DNA of 64,000 nucleotides from positions 31,849,509-31,913,508 of the forward strand of contig NC_063061.1 of NCBI RefSeq assembly GCF_018812025.1, read 5' to 3'. The stretch's first letter is position 1, and each line of letters begins with the position of its first letter. Below the pieces are notes generated by a model. The model saw only the letters and a list, made by a program, of their open reading frames with translations. It ran no database searches and was not told the origin of the DNA. Of this stretch, positions 21,992-34,516 are shown piece after piece. The stretch is from Megalobrama amblycephala (taxonomy: Eukaryota; Chordata; Actinopteri; Cypriniformes; Xenocyprididae). Made by a program: the position numbers and the translations under genes.

Positions 21992-23640
21992 AGATTAGAT
22001 TAGATTAGATTCAACTTTATTGTCATTGCACATGTGAGGTACAAGGCAACGAAATGCAGTTAGCATCTAACCAGAAGTGCAATAAGCAGTAAGTACAGAA
22101 TATACAGTGTTCACAATATTTACAAATGTACAATAAATATATAAATAAGGCAATATTATGGATATAATTTACAGGTTTTAAATACTATCAGCATGATATA
22201 CAGATAAGTGAACTATGAACACAGATGGATTATGTATAAGTGTATGTACACTATAAGCAGAAACTATGAACATAGAACATTGTTTACACTAGTGCAATGG
22301 ACAGTAAAGTGCATAGAAAATAGAAAATATTTCAGTGCAAATGGATTACTCAGGATTCTGGATGAACAGACAGTAGTGCAAGTAATAGCAAGTTTACAGT
22401 TGTTTTTGCTTGTTTGTAAATCATATGTAGTGATGAGGAGGAGGTGAGGAGTCTATGTGTGGGAGGGGGGGTGTTGGGGGGTGTCAGAGGGCAGAGTTCA
22501 GTAAGGAGACAGCTGTAGGGAAAAAGCTGTTCCTGAATATGCTGGTCCTTGTCCGGAGGCTCCTGAATCACCTTTGAGAGGGCAAGAGGATAAACAGCCC
22601 ATGGTCAGAGGAGTCCTTAAGAATGCTGCAAGCTCGACGTAGACAGTGTTTTCTCTGTATGTCCTCAATAGCAGAAAGTGGTGTCCCTGTGATGCGTTGG
22701 GCAGTTTTCACCACCCTCTGCAGTGCCTTGCGGTCAGCAACTGAGCAGTACCCATACCAGACTGTGATACAGCTGGTCAGGATGCTCTCGATCGCACACC
22801 GGTAAAAGTTCATCAGGATGGCTGAAGACAGCTGGTTCTTCTTCAGTGTCCTGAGGAAGAAGAGGCATTGGTGAGCTTTCTTGACCAGGCTAGAGATGTT
22901 TGTGGTCCACGACAAGTCCTCCGAGATGGTGGTTCCCAAGAACTTGAAGCTGGAGACACGTTCAACAACCCTCCCGTTAATGTGGATGGGGTCATGCGTG
23001 CTTTCTTCCTGAAATCCACAATGAGCTCCTTTGTCTTGCTGGTGTTAAGGAGCAGGTTATTGTCAGTGCACCATGCGGCAAGGTGCTGTACCTCCTCCCT
23101 GTAGGCAGTCTCATTGTTGTCTCTGATGAGGCCAATCACCGTGGTGTCATCTGCAAACTTAATGATGGAGTTGAATCCATGCACAGGCTTGCAGTCATTG
23201 GTGTAGAGGGAGTAGAGGAATGGGCTCAGCACACAGCCCTGTGGCACGCCAGTGTTGAGTGTGATGGTGGTGGAGCAGGTGTGGCCTGACCTAACATGCT
23301 GAGGTCTGTTGGTCAGAAAGGTCATAATCCAGTTGCAAAGGGAGGTGTTAATGTCCAGGTCTTTAAGTTTTGTGGACAGCTTGGAGGGAATGAAAGACAG
23401 TGTTAAACGCTGAGCTGAAGTCAACAAACAACATCCGTACATACGTGTTGCTATTGTCCAAGTGTGTGAGTACATAGTGCATCACTGTGCATACTGCATC
23501 CTCTGTGCTCCTATTTTTACGGTAAGGAAATTGGTGTGGGTCCAGGGTGGGTGGGAGGCAGTCTTTGAGGTGTGCTAGAACCAGACGCTCGAAGCACTTC
23601 ATGATAATAGGTGGCGCTTTGGTAGCACGGACGCCATTTT
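21992..23640 (-). mobile_element. 5'-truncated CR1/L2-type LINE
   Basis: The minus strand encodes the C-terminal half of a non-LTR reverse transcriptase. From about 23640 come [15 protein letters not shown] and [13 protein letters not shown], then [20 protein letters not shown], the catalytic FADD in [13 protein letters not shown] (about 23150), [19 protein letters not shown], and to about 22568 KALQRVVKTAQRITGTPLSA. Two or more frameshifts (near 23390 and 22950) kill it. The 3' end is an ATCTA pentamer array at about 21992-22012. No endonuclease domain is present (5' truncation typical of LINEs). The exact clade (CR1, L2 or Rex1-like) is not resolved. Confidence 0.88.
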
Positions 23641-25743
23641 GGGGTAAAAATGCCAACTGGACAACTGAATCCATCACATCTTGCGCACCCAAAGTTGGAG
23701 AATCTCACACCCAAATCAGAAGCGCAATAGAAAATCTCAAATTAAGTCATTAGTAAATATTATGACACCGACAGTAAATGTTGTATTGTCATTTACATGT
23801 TTTATATTATCAGTTGTGGAATCCAACCATTAAGTACACATTTGAGGTAACATAGTTAGCCTACTTTGTTACATTTTATGTAACCTTACATATTTACTAT
23901 TAATAGTGAATTAATAATTAATAAAGTTAAGATCATCATGTTTTTTAGGGTGATCCAGGGGATTAAAACATACAATATATATTTCAGACCTAGTGGAGTA
24001 ATAATTGCTATTATTAGTTACTATTTCTCCACTAGGTCAGAAAGATAGGCTATACTGTACATTTTAATCACAGGTGCATACACTTCTATGCATTTTCTAC
24101 AAATAAGAGATCATTATGCACGAATGTAAAAATATACAAATTCCATGACTAAAAAAATAATAAACAAAAAAGTGTAATAAACAAAACGAACCTGTAACGG
24201 TCATCCTCAGAGTCTGAGAGCATTATTTTAAAACATAAGGCTTCATCAACACATATAACTGTATCTACAAGGCATATATATTATACATATATTATATTAG
24301 GCATATATATTATACAAGGCATCACACAACAGATACTGTCATTGGATTGTGGCTATCAAAAAACATGCACAGGTCATTTATTTAGACTAATGGGTTCAAA
24401 CCATGTTTACTACTAACCTCTTGTACACTTCCTTGTCCATTAACTTCTGCTACACTTCCTTGAGACGGTTCCACAGTACAATCACTAAACAAGCACACAA
24501 ACAACAAGGATTAAGATAGAAACCATGAACAGATGTAATCAGATGTTTTACAGCCCTTTAGATTTAGATTAGACACACAATATCCCATTTCTTCTGCTTT
24601 TATGGTGAACATGAACCATGACAAGATTAAAAACATCTTGCATTTTATTGTTCATGCTGTCTTGTGGTAAGCTTGTATGCTGAGGTGTTATTGGCAGAAA
24701 GAATTGTAATATTATATTTTATATATTACATTTGTTATTTTGTTTCCATAAATGTGATTTTTTTTTTTTTACACTTCACAAATCAAGCAGCGATTGACAG
24801 CACTCTGATCCAGTGACACTGGGCATTGTCTGGTTGGGGCACAATCATAATCCCCGTGCCACCCCTCTAGACACTCTTGTCTGGCTCAAGTTGAAATCTC
24901 ACATTTTAATAGTATTTATTGGACCTAACTTAATAAAACAGGCTGTGCTACTTTAAGGAATGATTACCTCAAAACGTATGTCCGTATGCAAGTTTGATTG
25001 ACTTTATTTAAATTAAATACATTAGCTATTGTCACATGTTTACAGATATAATTTTTAAGCTTTGTGGCTATACTATTGAAACTGTGTTTAAATATTTACT
25101 TCCATTGTAAATATTATATAATATGGCCCATTTATTTCCATTGTAAGTGCCTTACTTTTTTTTTAACTAAAGAACAAGTTTTTTTCTGTGGTGATTGATG
25201 TCATGCCACAAATGTTGCAAATAGAGGTAAACTAGTTGAATCCACAAAATGTCCCTTTCAATGTTATTTTTCCTCTACATGTGTCAACAGATCCTGTATC
25301 AACAGATGTAAATATGAATAAATACACAAAACTTGTCAACTTAAATGACGTGTATAAAAACATTAAAAGTAATTATTAACCTGATTTATAACTTGTCATG
25401 TAAAAGAATGCCATAGATTATGGGAACTCATGCACTAATGATAATGTTGACATTGACTTGTTTTATGGTACCCTAATATGAGCTGAGTTTTTATCTTTGT
25501 TAATTATTAATCACTTGTAGGTTGGTTCTGTCAGAGAGTTCAATCAATTTTACATTTACACTTTTGGCAGATGCTTTAATCCAAAACAAATTATATTACA
25601 ATTTAACTTCATCTTATTTGTAAATCACCTTTATAATGCACTTTGTTGCATATCTTTACAGAACACAGAGAAGAATACATAAAGAAAAGAAAATAGTCTT
25701 TTAAACACAAGCAGCCAAAGAGAGAAAGTGCCAAGGAAATTCC
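23641..25743. other. Gene-free stretch; second half in duplicated segment A
   Basis: No confident gene. About 24858-25743 is homologous to about 36757-37848. At 24412-24485 the minus strand has an open 74-nt stretch between a plausible acceptor and donor (GTTTAG...GAG/GTTAGT). I do not recognise it and do not call it a gene. Confidence 0.4.
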
Positions 25744-25747
25744 TTAA

Positions 25748-26970
25748 AGGGTTAGTTCACCCAAAAATAAAATTTCTGTCATTAATTATTCACCCTTGTG
25801 TTCTTCCACACCCGTAAGACCTTCGTTCATCTTCAGAACACAAATGAATATATTTTTGATGAAATCTGAGAGGATTTTTATCTCCCATAGAAAGCATCTA
25901 AATTATCACATTCAAGGTCCAGAGAAGTAGTAAAGACAATGTTAAAATTGTCAACATGACTGCAGTGGTTCAACCTTAATGTTATGAAGAAACGAGAATA
26001 CTTTATGGCACAAAAACAAAACAAAAATTATGACTTCAATTCAAATTTTTTTCCTCTTCCCTGTCAATCTTCTACACAGTTAATCGCTTCCGTGTTTATG
26101 TCAGAATGCCAGCCTTGTACTGGCTGATTGCCTGTTCACATGAACACCACGACGCATGTTTGTGATGCTGGCACAGGAGCCGGCCAATAATGAGCCAAGT
26201 TCTGACGTAAACATGAAAGTGCTGAACTGTGTTCAATGTGCCAACTGCGTAACAAAAATGAAGAATGTTGAATAAAGACATTTTTTTTCTCATGGCTTCA
26301 TAACTGTAACGAGGCGGGACACGGCGTGGGATCCATGTGCAGGCTTTATTGAACAGATCTCGTGGTCAAACAGGCAATGGTCAAACAGTGGCAAACAGGT
26401 ACGGCAGAGGATAGACAAATACGTGGTCAAAGAACAGGCAGAAGGTCAGGGCAGGCAGATATCAGTCACAAGTCCAAGAGAGAGGGCAAGCAGCAGAGAA
26501 TCGTGCACGGGAAACAGACTGGGTCAATAACAGGCAGACAAAACCAATGACAAACGCTCTGAAATGCAACCGTAGTAATATAAGACCTTGCGATGTGTGT
26601 GAGGAAGAGAGCAGCTTATATAGTCCAGGTAATGCGTAGCAGCTGGGTGTGGTGATTAGTGATTGGTGGAGTGAGTGCAGGTGATAGGCAGGGAGGATTA
26701 TGGGAAATGGAGTCCGAGAATGACTGGAACTGTGACAATAACATTAAGATTCAACCACTGTAGTCTCATTTTTTTGATTTTAATGATGTCTTTACTGCTT
26801 CTCTGGACCTTGAATGTGGTATTTTTGGGGGTAATTTATTGGGAGATAAACTGGATTTTGTAAAAAATATCTTAATTTGTGTTCTGAAGATGAACAAAGG
26901 TCTTATAGGTGGAACGACATGAGGGTGAGTAATTAATGACAGAAATTACATTTTTGGGTGAACTAACCCT
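25748..26970. mobile_element. TTAA-type MITE, copy A
   Basis: Ends AGGGTTAGTTCACCC... and ...GGGTGAACTAACCCT are inverted repeats. TTAA is on the left (25744-25747) and a decayed TTGT on the right. It is a common fish non-autonomous element without coding capacity. It occupies the same site as the copy at 37853-39537, so it predates the segmental duplication. A solo LTR (26305-26737) is nested in it. Confidence 0.8.
26305..26737 (-). mobile_element. Solo LTR, 433 bp
   Basis: TG...CA ends with a perfect 5-bp duplication ATAAC (26300-26304 and 26738-26742). The reverse complement begins TGTCACAG and matches the family of the solo LTR at 15971-17402, including CAGGCAGAATAGGG-type stretches and a polyadenylation region. 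It is nested in the TTAA MITE. Confidence 0.75.
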
Positions 26971-27055
26971 TTGTGAACAACAAAATCCCATGCGTTGGCC
27001 ACGAGTTATTCCACTTCTTGTCAGGACCACTATCGTCAAATATGATTGATAATTG

Positions 27056-28839
27056 GGTAACACTTTATAATAATTGCACACTATGAAGCATTAGTAAATA
27101 GTTAATTCATCACTTATAAAGCATTAATAGACATTAGTAAGCTTAGTATTAAGTTTATAAATACAGTTATAAATGCTTTATTCTTGATTTATAAGTATAT
27201 CTATAATGTGTTTAATAATTGTATATTCATACTTTATTAATAATCAATTTATCATTTCTAAATTAAGTATTACGTTATTTACAAACCAGTTATTTAGGAG
27301 TTGTCAGTGGTTCATAAGATCATTTAGGAAGTTTAAGTAAATGATTAATAAACTATTTAAACATTCATTTATACATCTTATTATTTAGACATAATAATAG
27401 TTACTTAAATGCTTTATTAACACATATTCGTACTGCAATTAATGATTAATTCAGGTAATTATAAAACATTTAGAAGTGGTCAGTTAACTATTTTTGTGAG
27501 CTCAACTAAAGTGAGGACTATTTATGCTTTGTAAAGCTTTTATAAATGAGATTGTAAGGTTCAGTGATCTTCTGCAATGCTGTCCTCTAATGTTTTCAAG
27601 TTAATACTGAGGTAGTTTTGACACTAGGAATTTGTGTTAATACAGCATTTATTAACACACTAAGTAACTAATACTATATGTCTAAATAATAAGATTCATA
27701 AATGTACGTTTAAATATTTTATTAATCATTTACTTACACTTCCTAAATGATCTTATGAACCACTGACAACTCATAAATAACTGGTTTGTGAATAATGTAA
27801 TACATAATTTAGAAATGATAGATTGATCATTAATAAAGTATGAAAATACAATTATTAAACTCATTATAGATATGCTTATAAATCAAGAACAAAGCATTTA
27901 TAGCTGTATTTATAAATGGCTTACTAATGTCTATTAAAGGTGCCCTAGATTCAAAAATTGAATTTACCTCGGCATAGTTAAATAACAAGAGTTCAGTACA
28001 TGGAAAAGACATACAGTGAGTCTCAAACCCCATTGTTTCCTCCTTCTTATATAAATCTCATTTGTTTAAACGACCTCCGAAGAACAGGCGAATCTCAACA
28101 CCGACTGTTACGTAAAATGGCAGATGGAGCAATAATAACTGACATAATCCATGATAGCATGATATTTTTACTGATATTTGTAAATTGTCTTTTCTAAATG
28201 TTTCGTTAGCATGTTGCTAATGTACTGTTAAATGTGGTTAAAGTTACCATTGTTTCTTACTGTATTCACGGAGACAAGAGCCGTCGCTATTTTCATTTTT
28301 TAAACACTTGCAGTCTGTACAATTCATAAACACAACTTCATTCTTTATAAATCTCTCCAACAGTGTAGCATTAGCCGTTAGCCACGGAGGACAGCCTCAA
28401 ATTCACTCAGAATAAAACTTTAACATCCAAATAAATACTTTACTCACATAATTCGAAGCATGCATACAGCATGCATGACGAACATCTTGTAAAGATCCAT
28501 TTGAGGTTTATATTAGCTGTGTGAACTTTGTAAATGCGCTGTAATATAGTCGAGAGCTCGTGTGGCAGGGAGCACGCGTTTTAAGGGGGCGGTGCCGAGT
28601 GTAAATCAGTGCATTGTTAATGATGCCCCAAAATAGGCAGTTAAAAAAATTAATTTAAAAAAATCTATGGGGTATTTTGAGCTGAAACTTCACAGACACA
28701 TTCAGGAGACACCTTAGACTTATATTACATCTTGTGAAAAAGCATTCTTGGGCACCTTTAATGTTTTATAAATGATGAATTGAATATTTACTAGTGCTTA
28801 ACTAATGCTTCATAGGGCGAGTTATTATAAAGTGTTACC
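27056..28839. mobile_element. Non-autonomous relative of the Merlin-type element
   Basis: Ends GGTAACACTTTATAATAA... and ...TTATTATAAAGTGTTACC are inverted repeats and share their first bases with the large element at 44532-52025. The flanks GATAATTG (27048-27055) and GATAACTG (28840-28847) are an 8-bp duplication with one mismatch. The interior is long, AT-rich, imperfect inverted sequence without genes. A TTAA element (27938-28757) is nested in it. Confidence 0.75.
27938..28757 (-). mobile_element. TTAA-flanked non-autonomous element, member 1
   Basis: Ends AGGTGCCCTAGATTCAAA... and ...GGGCACCT, flanked by TTAA on both sides (27934-27937 and 28758-28761). It is in inverse orientation to members 2 (34517-35465) and 3 (38363-39324). 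The TTAA target fits piggyBac or Kolobok transposases. No transposase is encoded. Confidence 0.85.
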
Positions 28840-28847
28840 GATAACTG

Positions 28848-29684
28848 CATAGAGTTTGTATTGGCGGTATGATTCTGTTCTGGGCAAGAACTCCCTGTGC
28901 ATCCATGCAGCCTAGCATAGATAAGAGCAGTGAGAGCGGCAATAACCTCCTTAGGTTAAACAGAACAGAACCAACATATGCAGATATAATTAATGTCAAT
29001 AATTTAACATATAATATATAATACATATAATTTTCAAGAATTATAATAAAAAACACATATGTAAAAAAACGGGCTATTTTAGCTTTAGCTTTAGGTTCTA
29101 AAGGGTTAATGTAATTATCAATAAATAAATCCTTGAAACGTTTTATACCCTTGTCGGAACAACTCTGCATTGAAGGTGAAAAAAAAAAAGATTATGAGCA
29201 ACAGGGCTAAGAAGAGAAGTATTCAAATTATTTCCTGAATTGGGTCCAAATCCTCAACATGTGTTTCACCACTGGGCAATCAACCGGAGTATAAGAGATT
29301 AATTGTAATTTAGTTGCAAGAAGTGCTGGAAGGGAAAAAAAGGTACTCCCACTCCACCCTGTCAAACGCCTTCTCAGTGTCCAAAGAAACACATTCTGGA
29401 ATGGCCTGATGCTGAGAATATACCACATTAAGCAAACGGCGGACAATAAAAAAATGACTGATGCTTCTTTATAAACTCTGATCAGGAGAGATGATGTTGG
29501 GGAGGACATCTTCGCTAAAATTTCCCATCACAGGCGTGGTTTCTGATGTTACACTTGGATGTGGGCATAGTTGGATATCCACCGTAGGCTGCAGCGAGCC
29601 CTACTTCCATCAGTTGCTCAACAACAACAAAGCTGAAGAATCTCACGCAGCCAAAATGATGATTGTCAGTAATGGTTTTCAGCC
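28848..29684. other. Gene-free stretch
   Basis: No gene. It contains a repeat fragment (about 29080-29110: TAGGTTCTAAAGGGTTAATG) also seen at about 56480-56505. Confidence 0.4.
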
Positions 29685-29688
29685 TTAA

Positions 29689-31243
29689 CTCCCTGAGGTC
29701 TGAAAACGCGCCGGCGCATTTTGCAGGATTTTTTTCACATTGCAGCAAAACAGACTTAAAATACTCCGTCATTTCTTGTCATAGAGACATAAGTAATATA
29801 TCAATTGAAACCATAGAATGTCTTCTTTTATTTGTGTACACTCAGAGTAAAAACACAATGTTGTGCTTTTTGTAAAATAAAGAAAACTAACATGATGCGT
29901 GATCTCTCGTCTCCCTCTGCACGATGTCCAATCTGATAGTTCTCAGAAAATGAACTGTAACTTATGAATACTAATGACAAAAAAAATGACACTTATGTCT
30001 AAAAAAACCTTGAAATGTCAGGTTTTAAATCATGCAATTCAAATCGAAAACAAACATTCTGTGTTTATGTAATCTGTATGAAAAGAGAGCCATGTCAGAA
30101 GTCTGTGATTCAGCTCATTATCCGCTAATGCGGCCACGCCCACGGAGCCAGCGCTATTCAGACGCAAATTCAGAGGCAATACTTGTATACATTGTCTCAA
30201 TCGTGTATTTATTGTCTTGAAAAGTGTTTATCTGGATGTTAAAGCCATGGTTAGCGATCTCTAGAAGACATGCCATTAGTTCCTGGTTCCTTTTCTTCTT
30301 TATATGAATTTGTGGCCTAAAGGTGTACAGAGAGCGCCCTCCGGCTGCAAGTATGAATTGAAAACACCATTCCTGAAATGTCCTCTTCTTCTTTAGAATA
30401 ATTTGTGGACTAAAGGTGTACAGAGCGTCCTCCGGCTGCAAGTATGAACTGAAAACACAGTATCAAGCACTCATAGTGATGATAATAAATATTGAATAAA
30501 TATTACTCCTCAATATAGAAAATTGACATAAACATATAAGAAACCATCAATATGTCTCCAAATGTGCATGCTTTTAAGCTAAAAGCCTATATGAAATGCC
30601 ATAGAGGTTACATAATTGTTCAGACACTTTGCATCACAGAAATACATGATATTTTAAAGAATATAATAGAATACCATTATTTTAAATTGAGCTGAGACAT
30701 GACTACAGAGGGTTTTTTCACAGCCTACCTGACTGAAAGGCCTCATTAATATGCAAGTCATTTCAGGTCATTATGTGATTCTTTTGTCTTCTCAGGTGTA
30801 AATGACCCATTATTCATGATGATTCACGCCTCCACGCATACTGTGTTTCTTGACAAAAAGTGTCTTACAAAAACTAAATCAATATATTGTTTTATATGAA
30901 CACGTAGGCATTATAATTTTTACATAATTTTGAAGCAAAAACTCTAGTCTACAACCTCCAATACCCAGAAGTCTTGTGAACACAGATTTAATATACTTTT
31001 TTTGGCCTTATTTCAGTGACTTAAGTTTTTTGTTTTTTCAATAACCACGCATAAACATTATTCCTTAAAAAATACAAACATGTACATACATATTCCTCAC
31101 ATATTATGGTAGCCTAGTTTGTGCTGAATACAGTGTAATGACACTTTTGTCATTAATATGTTTATGAACAACTGAAAAAAGCACAAATGTCAGGGCATGT
31201 CAAAACTTCTCCAAGCCCCAAATCAGCCTCAGACTCCAGAGGG
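29689..31243. mobile_element. TTAA-flanked non-autonomous element, 1.55 kb
   Basis: The left end CTCCCTGAGGTCTGA and the right end TCAGACTCCAGAGGG are inverted repeats, flanked by TTAA (29685-29688 and 31244-31247). Its interior carries a module (about 29755-29900) found in three other repeats here, and a tandem pair of about 75 bp at 30290-30450 (GTGGCCTAAAGGTGTACAGA type). No transposase. Confidence 0.75.
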
Positions 31244-31247
31244 TTAA

Positions 31248-32262
31248 AGTGTTTCAGTCAGACACTGATGGAGAGACTCAGGAAGAAGTTACAACTTTTA
31301 GAATGAAACTGGACATTTTGGAATGGCTAGTGAATAAATGTATGTAGTTGCTGTGGAGTTGATTCAACTCATCGACTAGCATGTGCCGTCATGTTAATCT
31401 ATGTGCAAATCCAGTTGAATTGACCCTGTTGTACCCTGTTGAAGCTTGTTGTAGTCCCTACCAGTCGTTTTAGTTTTAGTACTCAAACAGTGAATTCTGT
31501 AAAAGAAAATATCTCCCTTTGCATTGAACTTAGAGCATCATTACTGTGCAAACATTGTTTAAGCTCAAACAGCAACATTACACACTAACTAAAGTTAAAA
31601 AAGTGAAATCATAATCTACCACCCCTTTAAGACCAATCCATTGCAGAAAGTTACTTAAAGCATTTAAAAATGAAGGTAAAATTCAATCTGACTACAACTT
31701 TAGAAAATAAGAATTTTTTTTTTCAACTAATTGTTACATTGTAAATGTCCCATAATTAGGGTTAATCTGTCAAAACAATTAGAGATATGGCAAAGGAATC
31801 TTTCACAATTTAAGACAATATGCTGTCCCTCTTCCTCAATTCAATTGTTTTTTTTAGACAACAGCTCAGTCACTGGGCAGTTGTGGATCAGATGTTACAT
31901 CATGATCCTAACCCTACCAGAGCTTTGTGTCACAGTGTCGTTCAGTGTATTGTGGAGGAGTATCCCAAATGATTTGCTGATGTTGGAAAAAATAGTCACA
32001 TGGTGGGAGATTAAAAAAGGACTAGAATATACAAACAGAAAAAATACTTTTGCACAACGAAAGTAAAGCAAGCATTGTTGGGGAAATATTCATAAAAATA
32101 TGAGGAAAAAGAAATGTCAAGATGTCTCTTTATTCTCTTTTTTTATTTCTGTAGGATAAAGTGATCAAGGATCACTAACAAACTACACTTAAAAAGGTAT
32201 TTTTACTACTTTAACAAAAACATTTTTGAGTCACATGTGAGATTCTTGGATCCTGTCTGTCT
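31248..32262. other. Gene-free stretch before duplicated segment B
   Basis: Open frames here lack family signatures. Homology to segment A begins at about 32263 (CTCAGTGCTGAAACT). Confidence 0.4.
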
Positions 32263-32430
32263 CAGTGCTGAAACTTTATATAAAGTTACATTTATAGACT
32301 CAGACTCTTATACAGTAATCTATTGCAAATTTCAAACACACATTAGTCCTTTTTAATACAGGTTCATTTGTTAATGATTCTTCATGAGCTTCATCTTAAT
32401 TCATACACTGAAGGTTCAGAATTATTGGAA

Positions 32431-33853
32431 TCACACTCTGCAAAGCTCTTGTTCTCTTAAGGGAAACAGTAGGAAACCACTGAAAGTGTTGAGATTATTC
32501 TGGTTATCATATATCCTCCTGCCAGACCAAAGCCTCACATAGACAACATCTCCAACCTCCAGGATCAACACAACTCCATTAGAGGAGTTTACCGCATCCT
32601 GAGCTACAACCACATGCTCTCCATTTTTATAAATGGATACAATTGCTGTAGTTCCACCATGACCAAATACTGTGATTCTGAACATGTACGCTCCTTTCAG
32701 TGGGGCTGTGAAAATACCTGAATCAAATAACAAAAGATACAGAATCAGCCATTTCCTGTATGATTGTTCAATTACCAAACACACTGTGTAATAGTTTTGA
32801 AAAATGGCAGATCATTTAATTCTCTTAAACACATTACACAACTGCAGAGAGGTCTGAACGGAGCAGAAGATTTTGACTCCATTTCATAGATAATTACCTG
32901 TAACTGGGTTGTAGGCGTTCCCTATGTTTGTGAAGACTTTCTTGTAGGTTAGTGTGATTTCAGTGGTAAAAGGTCCAACATATCCACTGCCAGATTGCAT
33001 CAGTCCAGCTGAAAAAGCTATTTCTCTGTCTGTTAATGAAAAACATAACGTTAGCCTCATAGCATAATTGGCCAGATCATATTTCAATAGGTAGATATCA
33101 CAATTTGGCCAAAAAATGACTTAGGCAATTATGCTATGAGGCTAACGATAAGCAATATTGTGATATATTACTCTATTACACTGAGAATGAATACACTGAA
33201 TTTAACATCATTCAGGCACACTTTCACCTCTATTTTCCTTTCTCAACTCCTCCACTTGACTCAGAGTAAGATTTGACATTTCTGTGAAGGAATAAAGATT
33301 CTGTTAATTGACATTTATACTACTAATTGTAATAGACAGACTAAACAGTTTACACAGTATACACTCAACTTTACACTAACATTTACACTATAAAATGTAT
33401 TGCATTGTTGTTTTACTTTGAGGATCATTGATAAAAGAGTGAACGTTTTGGTGAAGTACCTTCATTTTTCTTGTTCATCTCATCTCTCAGTTGCATCTCT
33501 AAAGCTCTGTTAATTTCTTTCTGCTCTGTAACGGTGGCGGTCAGTTCTCTGATGTTTTCTTTCTGCTCTGTGAACGTGGCGGTCAGTTCTCTGATGTTTG
33601 CTTTCTGCTCTGTAACGGTGGCGGTCAGTTCTCTCAGTACTGCATGGATGTCAGGAATGCCCAGATCACAGTATTGTTGTCTGTCAGTTGAAGCTTCAGC
33701 TCTCAAAGTGTCTGTTTGAGGTGGATTCTGTCTTCCGTCCTCAGAGCTGATCTGTTGACTGATCTCATTCTCATTGAGTCCTCCATTTACCTGCTGCTGA
33801 ATGACAAATACAAAGGTTTCCAACAGCAGCAGTATACATACTAAAGCCTTCAT
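32431..33853 (-). CDS. C1q-domain secreted protein, copy B (intact)
   Basis: Four exons on the minus strand: 33460-33853, 33228-33281, 32898-33029 and 32431-32717. All introns are GT-AG and phase 1; together they encode 288 aa. Residues 1-20 (MKALVCILLLLETFVFVIQQ) are a signal peptide. Residues about 70-115 hold three 14-residue RELTATVTEQK-type repeats, predicted to coil. Exon 2 adds MSNLTLSQVEELRKEN. Exons 3-4 form a C1q domain (AFSAGLMQSGSGYVGPFTTE...TGIFTAPLKGAYMFRITVFGHGG...GDVVYVRLWSGR...TFSGFLLF). Proteins of this family are secreted, trimerise through the C1q domain and act in innate recognition or as cerebellin-like ligands. No collagen stretch is present, so it is C1q-like rather than a classical C1q chain. 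A TATA box lies 57 bases upstream of the start. The damaged paralogue is at 6342-7642. Confidence 0.85.
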
Positions 33854-33909
33854 TCTTCACTGATGTTTGTTTCCAGCTCTTGCTCTGTCATCCCTACACC
33901 TCTCATGCT

Positions 33910-33918
33910 CCTTTTATA
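33910..33918 (-). promoter_or_regulatory. TATA box of C1q-like copy B
   Basis: TATAAAAGG on the minus strand, 57 bases upstream of the ATG at 33853. It matches the position in copy A. Confidence 0.65.
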
Positions 33919-34516
33919 GTGTCCTGATTTACTGTCTTTTGTACTTGATTTATATTGCTTCAGTAAAACAAGTAATTCAAGTTAATTGTTAATCATAATT
34001 AAAGGGGTCATGAATTGAGAAATCAACTTTTCCTTGAGCTTTTGATTTATAAGAGGTCATATTATAAGAATATCCTGCAAGTTTCCTGTAAGACTTTTAT
34101 ACATGACTTATATTGCTTCAGATAAAGAAAAGTAATGTGTTAATTGTTAATCATAAACAAAGGGATGTTCCAGGATCAGTAGAAGTTTATCTCTGTATCT
34201 GATTTGTCTCTCTCTCTCAGCAGTCGGTAACCTTACAGCACGTGAAGGGAAAATCACAGAAACCTCCAGTCACGTGAATGGCTTGTCTGATCTGCACGCT
34301 AACGTCAGGGGCGATTCCAGGATTTTTTAAATGGGGGGCAGGGGGGTGGGGGGTCTATTTCAGAAAATTGCATTGGAAATAAATACTGGCTTAGAAAACA
34401 TTAAGCACAATTTTCCAAAATCTTGTGCAATGCCCTTGTGTGTACTAATGCAATTAGTATATATATTAATGTCAATGTCATAATTGTGTTAACTTTTTTC
34501 TTGGACTGCACTTTAA

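Noticed and set aside
28835..29170. Minus-strand 111-codon frame with hydrophobic stretches
   Set aside because: Hydrophobicity comes from AT-rich codons. There is no start context and no family match, and it crosses the end of a transposon.
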